The notes under the pieces: model-generated
What the model was told of the DNA's origin: nothing
The model's input: the letters and a program-made list of their open reading frames with translations, nothing else
Database searches by the model: none
From: Physocladia obscura
Taxonomy: Eukaryota > Chytridiomycota > Chytridiomycetes > Chytridiales > Chytriomycetaceae
Direction: 5' to 3'
NCBI GenBank assembly: GCA_027596945.1
Contig: JADGJH010000802.1
Coordinates: forward strand, 1 to 14,313
Length of the DNA stretch: 14,313 nucleotides
Shown here: piece by piece, positions 9,467 through 14,313 of the stretch
How the letters are laid out: the number at the start of each line of letters is the position of its first letter
How positions within the stretch are numbered: the first letter of the stretch is position 1
Made by a program: the position numbers and the translations under genes

Positions 9467-9517
9467 TTTTTTTTCTTTTTGATCAAAATCAAATCAAAGC
9501 ATAGACTCAATTCAACA
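9467..9517. promoter_or_regulatory. Bidirectional promoter region between SVF1 and CDK7
   Basis: The two start codons are 51 bp apart on opposite strands, so both promoters must lie in this gap or extend into the neighbouring coding sequence. It contains a T-rich tract (about 9467-9480) and a short direct repeat AAATCAAATCAAAG (9486-9499). No TATA box is seen. Confidence 0.6.
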
Positions 9518-10904
9518 ATGAACCGTTACATCAAGAACGACAAGATTGGCGAGGGTACTTTTGCCGTTGTATACACCGGTACGAGCATAAGTTCATCCGT
9601 CTTATTGAGATTGTCCCACGCTGATCCCGTTTTCATTTTTAGGCATCCAAATATCATCGAATCGCAAAGTCGCAATCAAGAAAATCAAGCTCGGCCAGTT
9701 CAAGGATGGCCTTGACGTTCCATCTATACGCGAAGTAAAGTTTCTCAAGGAACTGAAACACTCCAATGTCATCGAGGTTAAACAGGGCCCATATGTGCTG
9801 CGTTTTTATTAGTTTCTGCGTTTTTCCAAAACAATTAAACAACGCGTGTACAGCTCATTGACGTATTTTCGCACAAAAAGAACCTTAATTTGATTCTCGA
9901 ACTAATGGACTCGGATCTTGAAGCAATCATCAAAAACAAAAATATCGTCTTTAATACTGGTATGATTGAATTACTGAATGTTGTGTGTTTTTGATCTTCA
10001 TGTGTAGGTGACGTTAAATCGTGGATGCTGATGACACTTCGTGGAACGTATCATTGCCATCGAAATTTTATACTTCATCGCGACTTGAAGCCAAACAACT
10101 TGTTTATTGCAACTGATGGGTTTGTTTCTTTCATGCAAAAACCTCACTTTTTATTTAATACAACGCCACGCACGCACACATGCACGCATACACACATGCA
10201 CGCACGCACGCACAGAACACTGAAATTAGGCGATTTTGGTTTGGCTCGTGATTTCAGTGCATGCAATAAACCAATGACGTCTCAAGTCGTTACACGGTGG
10301 TATCGCGCTCCGGAACTTCTTCTTGGTGGCCAGTATTACGGCGGAGGTGTTGATATTTGGGCCATCGGATGTATTTTCGCCGAACTTATGCTGCGGACCC
10401 CATACTTGGCTTCCGAATCTGACCTTGGCCAGCTCCAAACAATTTTTCGTGCCTTGGGAACTCCAACAGAAGATGATTGGCCCGTTGAGTTAACCTCTTT
10501 TTCGTTTTTTTCTTTAGCATGTTTTTGAATGCTTAATCGCGTTCTTTTGTTCAATTTTCTAGGGATTCTCAGATCTTCCAGACAAGAAAAATCTTCAGTT
10601 CCAAATGTATCCGCGAACACCACTCAAAACACTATTCACTGCTGCTGGAAACGATGCCTTGGATTTGTTAGAAAGTATGCTCATATACGATCCATTGAAA
10701 CGCATCTCAGCTTTTGACGCTTTGGACCATTGCTATTTTCGAAACTCGCCGTTGCCAACTAAGCCAGAGAAGTTACCGAAAAATATTACAGCCCCGGTTG
10801 CCGTTGCAGCCACTATACCGAAGGCTGGGATAAAGAGAAAAGCTGATGTTGAAGAGGATAGTGAAAATGGGAAGCCAAAATTTGCACGGTTGTTATTTCA
10901 ATAA
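9518..10904 (+). CDS. KIN28: Cyclin-dependent kinase 7 / Kin28 (TFIIH kinase)
   Basis: Catalytic subunit of the TFIIH kinase module; with cyclin H and Mat1 partners it phosphorylates the RNA polymerase II C-terminal repeats and may activate other CDKs. Exons are 9518-9578, 9643-9776, 9854-9959, 10008-10119, 10216-10483 and 10563-10904; introns of 64, 77, 48, 96 and 79 nt are GT-AG and keep frame, giving 340 residues. Motifs: glycine loop GEGTFAVVY (11-19), Lys33 in VAIKKIK, cyclin-binding helix [10 protein letters not shown] with Glu51, [20 protein letters not shown] with catalytic Asp126, DFG at 144-146, and T-loop [14 protein letters not shown] with the activating Thr159. The [12 protein letters not shown] block and SIREVKFL favour Kin28/CDK7 over other CDKs. 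The lysine-rich tail [10 protein letters not shown]...PKFARLLF resembles the CDK7 C-terminus. All catalytic residues are present. The start ATG is 51 bp from that of SVF1. Confidence 0.95.
10167..10215 (+). repeat. CA/CG-rich microsatellite at the end of CDK7 intron 4
   Basis: An alternating CACG/CACA/TGCA tract fills the last half of intron 4 (10120-10215), and its final CAG is the splice acceptor. It is the only such tract seen in the window. Confidence 0.85.
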
Positions 10905-11900
10905 TATGCGAGACAATATTCTTCTTTATTATTGCTATTTGTTTCTTAACTATTGTTATACACATGTAATAATTAAATATTTAAAAATTCATGAATGTTA
11001 AAGGCAATGCCTCAACCACTGAATCAAAAGCCATCAATACTAAGTGTGAAGTAAACTTGATTATATCAACAATGACAAAATCAAAATAACAGACAAATGC
11101 TGGTCTACAAAATGAAAATTAGAAGAATTTGAAAGAAAAAAAAATTGGCTTAGTTATTGCCCTCTCAAGATGAAAAAAAATGGAATTCTTTTCTTTTTTG
11201 CTTTGAATCATCGCAATAAACAATTAAGTGCACTCTTCCAAGAAAGCTGTTGACCAGTGACAATAAAAATTGAGAATATTCTTTGAATGTCCTTTTTCAT
11301 TTGCAAGTTGCTTTTGAAACACTGCTACCATTCCTGTATTGTGGTGAAGACTTACAATTCATGACATGAAGCTGTAATGGATTGTGCAAAGTTGCAATGC
11401 AAGACACATGGGCATAAGGAGCAGTTCAGAGTAGTGAACAGAATGAGATTGTAGTGAGCAGTGTGGAGTTGTATTTCACAACATGGGGTATAGCAAGTGT
11501 AAAATGTGGCACAGAGTTGCAATTTCCAGAATGATGCTATAATAGGGGTATTTAGTGGCTTAAACTGCATTTAGTTATTAAAAATTGTTTTTCGTCTATA
11601 TTTCAAATATAATTTTTGCAATATCAACTTTTCAAAAAGTCTTTTTGAATGGAAATACAGTGTTTTGAAATATTTCATCCTAAAATGTTTTTGAAATATT
11701 TGCAATATTTTTATTTGAATTTATCCAACTCAAAATTTTTTTTGAGGCATTCCCCTTAAAGCTGCTGCTCAGGTCAAAAAACATATTGCAATAAAGATTT
11801 ATTTTGCAATAATAATTCTAATACTAATAATATTTAATGTGCAATAATAACTCTACTATCAATTAATAACACCTAATTAGATCCTTCTTCTTGTGTTTAA
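10905..11900. other. Gene-free AT-rich stretch with possible small DNA element
   Basis: The first about 90 bp are the CDK7 3' flank. From 10998 to 11760 lies a segment bounded by imperfect inverted repeats with TTAA on the outside (see separate entry). Inside, 11385-11525 is somewhat richer in G and carries loosely repeated units such as AGTTGCAAT (11388, 11514) and GTAGTGAACA/GTAGTGAGCA (11431, 11452). The part from 11600 to 11870 repeats GCAATA and TTTGAAATATTT motifs. No coding sequence is recognised on either strand. Confidence 0.5.
10998..11760. mobile_element. Possible non-autonomous DNA transposon (MITE-like), TTAA-bounded inverted repeats
   Basis: TTAAAGGCAATGCCTCAA (10998-11015) and the reverse complement of 11741-11758, TTAAGGGGAATGCCTCAA, match at 16 of 18 positions and face each other about 760 bp apart. 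TTAA on the outer sides could be a target duplication of the piggyBac type, or contain the TTA/TAA of PIF/Harbinger elements. The neighbouring Harbinger transposase relic makes the second option attractive. The evidence is limited: the repeats are short, and a match of this quality could occur by chance somewhere in an AT-rich window of this size. Confidence 0.35.
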
Positions 11901-11904
11901 AAAT

Positions 11905-12880
11905 TGCTCAGAGTTTGTTCACATTTTTTCTGCAATCTAGTCTTGCAAAACCTCTAATCCATCTTGAACATTTTCAGGAATAATGCTTTTGTCATCATTA
12001 TCTATAGAATGAAATATGTTCTCAGAAAAGGTATATTCATCATTGATTGAATCAAAGTGGAAGTTGGTGCAAATAATGTTGAATAGAATGAATTGGGCAA
12101 GTTATAGTCAGGTCTTGTTGAATCTTGAATGGATACAGCAAAATGTCTTTTAGAATTGGAAATTGCTTGTACAGGGTTTCAAAAATTCTTTCAATAATAT
12201 TTTGTAAAGTTGCATGATATAAATTGAAAAGCTCCTTTGCATTTGGTGGCCTAGTTTAATGCTAAAAGAAATTCAATTTAATGAAGAATAATAAACCAAC
12301 TTGTCTTTTCCCTTAGCAAATTCATTCAGATGGTAGCAAATGGACTGATATGATGCAAAAAACTGGTGTGTCAACCTATAACCACTGTCTACAAGATAAA
12401 GGTAATTAGAAGGTACTTTGAAGTCTTTTTCAATTGCATCAGAAAGAACTTGGCTGTCATTTGTGCACCCCTCCCAACTGGCATACATATACTCAAACAT
12501 AAAATCAAACCCATACACTCCAAGAATGTTTTGACTAATAACTCCTCATTTATGGTTCCAGAATGAATTGCATTTGACTCCTGGAATGTTAGCAGGTTCT
12601 GTCCAACACACCAATGCAACCATCAAAATAACAGTATTTTGGATCATTTGTAATTGACATGTGAGTTCTTGTCTGACATGGACCCAATAACAGTAATGGA
12701 TTCATCACAGATTGGAATGATCTGCCAACAGTGTGACCAGATTGTTGAAATCACTTTTGCATGTTTTGATTTGTCTAGTTGCAACTGAGAATGCACAGGA
12801 AAATAGCAACTTGCTTGATGGATGCTGCATGTACTGTTCTGGGCTTAATAATCCAGACTGAGAAAATAACCTTGCTAGGC
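11905..12880 (-). pseudogene. PIF/Harbinger transposase (DDE_Tnp_4), decayed
   Basis: Read on the minus strand, the pieces appear in family order. VAIFLCILSC and SGHTVGRSFQSV (about 12735-12830) are the N-terminal helix-turn-helix-like part. FDGCIGVLDRT (about 12587-12619) holds the first catalytic Asp. GVISQNILGVYGFDF, then SWEGCTNDSQVL and YLYLVDSGY (12378-12404) hold the second Asp, followed by YHLNEF. ELFNLYHATLQNIIERIFET and FPILKD (about 12150-12225) hold the catalytic Glu, and an IAEKM trace near 11925-11945 is the usual C-terminal end. The frame is interrupted by at least six stops or frameshifts, among them stops within the N-terminal part, a TGA just before GVISQN, and a frame break near 12273. 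It cannot encode a working transposase. Element ends were not identified with confidence. Confidence 0.85.
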
Positions 12881-12971
12881 TGCTGATTGTAATAAGCATT
12901 AATAGGAGTAATAATAAATAAAGAACACCAAATGGTAATGTTACTCAAATGTTTGTGAGGCAGAACAAATT

Positions 12972-13322
12972 ATGGAAAGGAAATTGCACAAAGATGAAAC
13001 CATGAATGCAAACCTGTGTGTTTTGCAGAAATTGGATAAGAAACAGCAAAGACAAAAGAGCTTGGGTAAACCAAAACAACCCCCAACAATTACTGAAAAA
13101 AACACTTCTTTATTATCAAACTCATACAAAGAAAAAGAAATAACAAGAAAAGATAAATATATATTGAGGACTGACCCAAGTTTGACATCTAACTTTAATA
13201 TATATAGACTCTGTGTACTGACCAAGGAAAAAGAAAGGGAAAATAGAGAAACTGTACATAGGTTGAAAGTTAAAAAAATTTCCAAGACATTCCTGCAAGA
13301 ATTTTTTGATTTATTCACATGA
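12972..13322 (+). CDS. Lysine-rich hypothetical protein, doubtful
   Basis: An ATG-started frame of 116 residues, rich in Lys, Glu and Gln, without recognisable domain, signal peptide or membrane segment. It lies immediately upstream of, and on the opposite strand to, the Harbinger transposase relic. An equally long frame exists on the other strand over nearly the same interval, a warning that it may be a product of A-rich composition. It could be an accessory ORF of the transposon or simply non-coding. Confidence 0.2.
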   Translation: MERKLHKDETMNANLCVLQKLDKKQQRQKSLGKPKQPPTITEKNTSLLSNSYKEKEITRKDKYILRTDPSLTSNFNIYRLCVLTKEKERENRETVHRLKVKKISKTFLQEFFDLFT

Positions 13323-14313
13323 TGAGGCTGTTTGTATTGTTTAATTTATTGTGATCCGAATCTTGTTTCTTGTAGTCCCATTGCTTTTGAATGAGTTAAC
13401 ATTCAGTTATCTTTGAGGAAGTAGAGAGATATTAAAACTTGCAATATAGGATTAAATTGTCGAATGCTGGGATGATACTTCCACTCCAATAAAATCTTGT
13501 TTCGCAAGAAATTTCGAGAATATTTAAAAAATGCCTTATTTTCGTGCCACCAAAGAATGCCGTCTATGTAAACGTGCCCAAAGCTTTATGGAAGCTCAGT
13601 TTACACAAGCATAATTTTCCCAATTGAGTTTAAGGAATGTGTAACTTCATTGCCACATACCATCTGATTCTGACAGTAAGTCGAAGCAACACAGAACAGC
13701 CACCAATAATCGCGCTTATTCGCAGTGAGTCTTTCATTTGAAGTTTATGAACCAATGTAATGAGTCGGTTTCAATCAATATGGATAGTTTTGTGTAACCG
13801 AGTTTATCTGAGGCCTAATTTTTATGATCAGCATTTCGAAAATTCCAGACCTACACTTTTCGAATTATGAGTGACTTATTATTTTTTTGATAGCAATTTT
13901 AACAAATGTGATAGTCGACGGTAAAAATATAAATTTTTTTTTTTTTTGGAAATCATCTTTTTGAGTTATTTTGTTTAATTTTTTTGGTTTTTACCAGAAG
14001 ACAAATATGATAATGCTTTTCTGTTTGTTAAATATTGTCACACCCTGGGAGGCGAAATTTTCTGAACGATTTACAACAATGTTCACCATGCCAGCTGTGA
14101 GTTTCAGTCTCATATTTTGTCTAATCAAAATTTTCAAAAAACTCAATTTTTATTTGCTCATCAGCATTGACAGGCAATAAATGGTTAAACTCTGGGTTCA
14201 TGTAAAAGAAACCTACTAATTTCTTTTTAACCTGCTTTTTTGATCCCGAAACTTTTGTAACATAACAAAAAACAAAACAAAAAAACAAAAAAAAAGAAAA
14301 GAAAAGACAAAAA
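13323..14313. other. AT-rich sequence without recognisable gene
   Basis: Contains a T run at 13935-13948 and ends in an A-rich tract (14264-14313) of repeated CAAAA-type units. A minus-strand open stretch at 13403-13585 (60 codons, no ATG) and a plus-strand frame at 13971-14180 were examined and not assigned. No tRNA, array or known element was seen. Confidence 0.6.

Noticed and set aside
10120..10215. CA/CG repeat tested as a possible CRISPR-like or tandem array
   Set aside because: Units are 2-4 bp without spacers; a plain microsatellite inside an intron.
12941..13318. Minus-strand 125-residue hydrophobic frame
   Set aside because: It is the complement of a lysine-rich A-biased stretch, which automatically gives Phe/Leu/Ser-rich translation; no motif is recognised.
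13680..13740. Plus-strand KQHRTATNNRAYSQ-like string followed by GTGAGT, reminiscent of a bZIP basic region at an exon end
   Set aside because: The N-x7-R spacing and the RxRK run are absent and no flanking exon is visible; resemblance too weak.
13971..14180. 69-residue hydrophobic plus-strand frame
   Set aside because: Composition is that expected from T-rich DNA, there is no homology I recognise, and no gene context.
14264..14313. A-rich end resembling a poly(A) tail of a retroelement
   Set aside because: No retroelement coding sequence precedes it; similar A and T runs occur across the window, so low-complexity DNA is the simpler reading.

Overview
The window reads as a stretch of a fungal nuclear genome, most likely from an early-diverging lineage such as a chytrid. 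The evidence is short GT-AG introns (45-101 nt, with one of 262 nt), a Kin28-type CDK7 kinase, a fungal Svf1 protein, a mitochondrial-type ketol-acid reductoisomerase, and a relic of a Crinkler-RHS (CRN) type effector. CRN proteins are known from chytrids, Glomeromycotina and oomycetes. The placement is inference; no rRNA or other marker is present. The left edge (about 1-640) is GC-rich; most of the rest is AT-rich with long A and T runs.

Layout. 2-1037 (+): C-terminal part of ketol-acid reductoisomerase (ILV5), cut by the window edge. About 1393-3086 (+): decayed CRN-RHS gene. 3147-3910 and 4540-5110 (+): two truncated copies of one LINE family. 5462-7535 (-): intact four-exon FAD aromatic-hydroxylase-like monooxygenase with a hydrophobic C-terminal tail. 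7586-7946 (+): what looks like a bZIP factor split over two frames, facing away from the monooxygenase; a perfect AP-1/Gcn4-type site lies between them. 8079-9466 (-): SVF1, four exons. 9518-10904 (+): KIN28/CDK7, six exons. 10905-11900: gene-free, containing a possible small inverted-repeat element bounded by TTAA. About 11905-12880 (-): PIF/Harbinger transposase pseudogene. 12972-14313: one lysine-rich open frame of doubtful status, then AT-rich sequence with no recognisable gene.

How the parts relate. The three intact genes (monooxygenase, SVF1, CDK7) sit in a compact 5.5 kb block; SVF1 and CDK7 start codons are separated by only 51 bp and must share a promoter region. This block is flanked on both sides by transposon debris. 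The monooxygenase, the bZIP-like sequence, its AP-1 site and SVF1 (an oxidative-stress survival factor in yeast) lie together. That is suggestive of a stress theme, but fungal gene order is not strong evidence of shared function. I found no clearly new system. The observations most worth following are the CRN relic that lacks its Walker A region, the split bZIP with its AP-1 site, and the tail-anchored monooxygenase.
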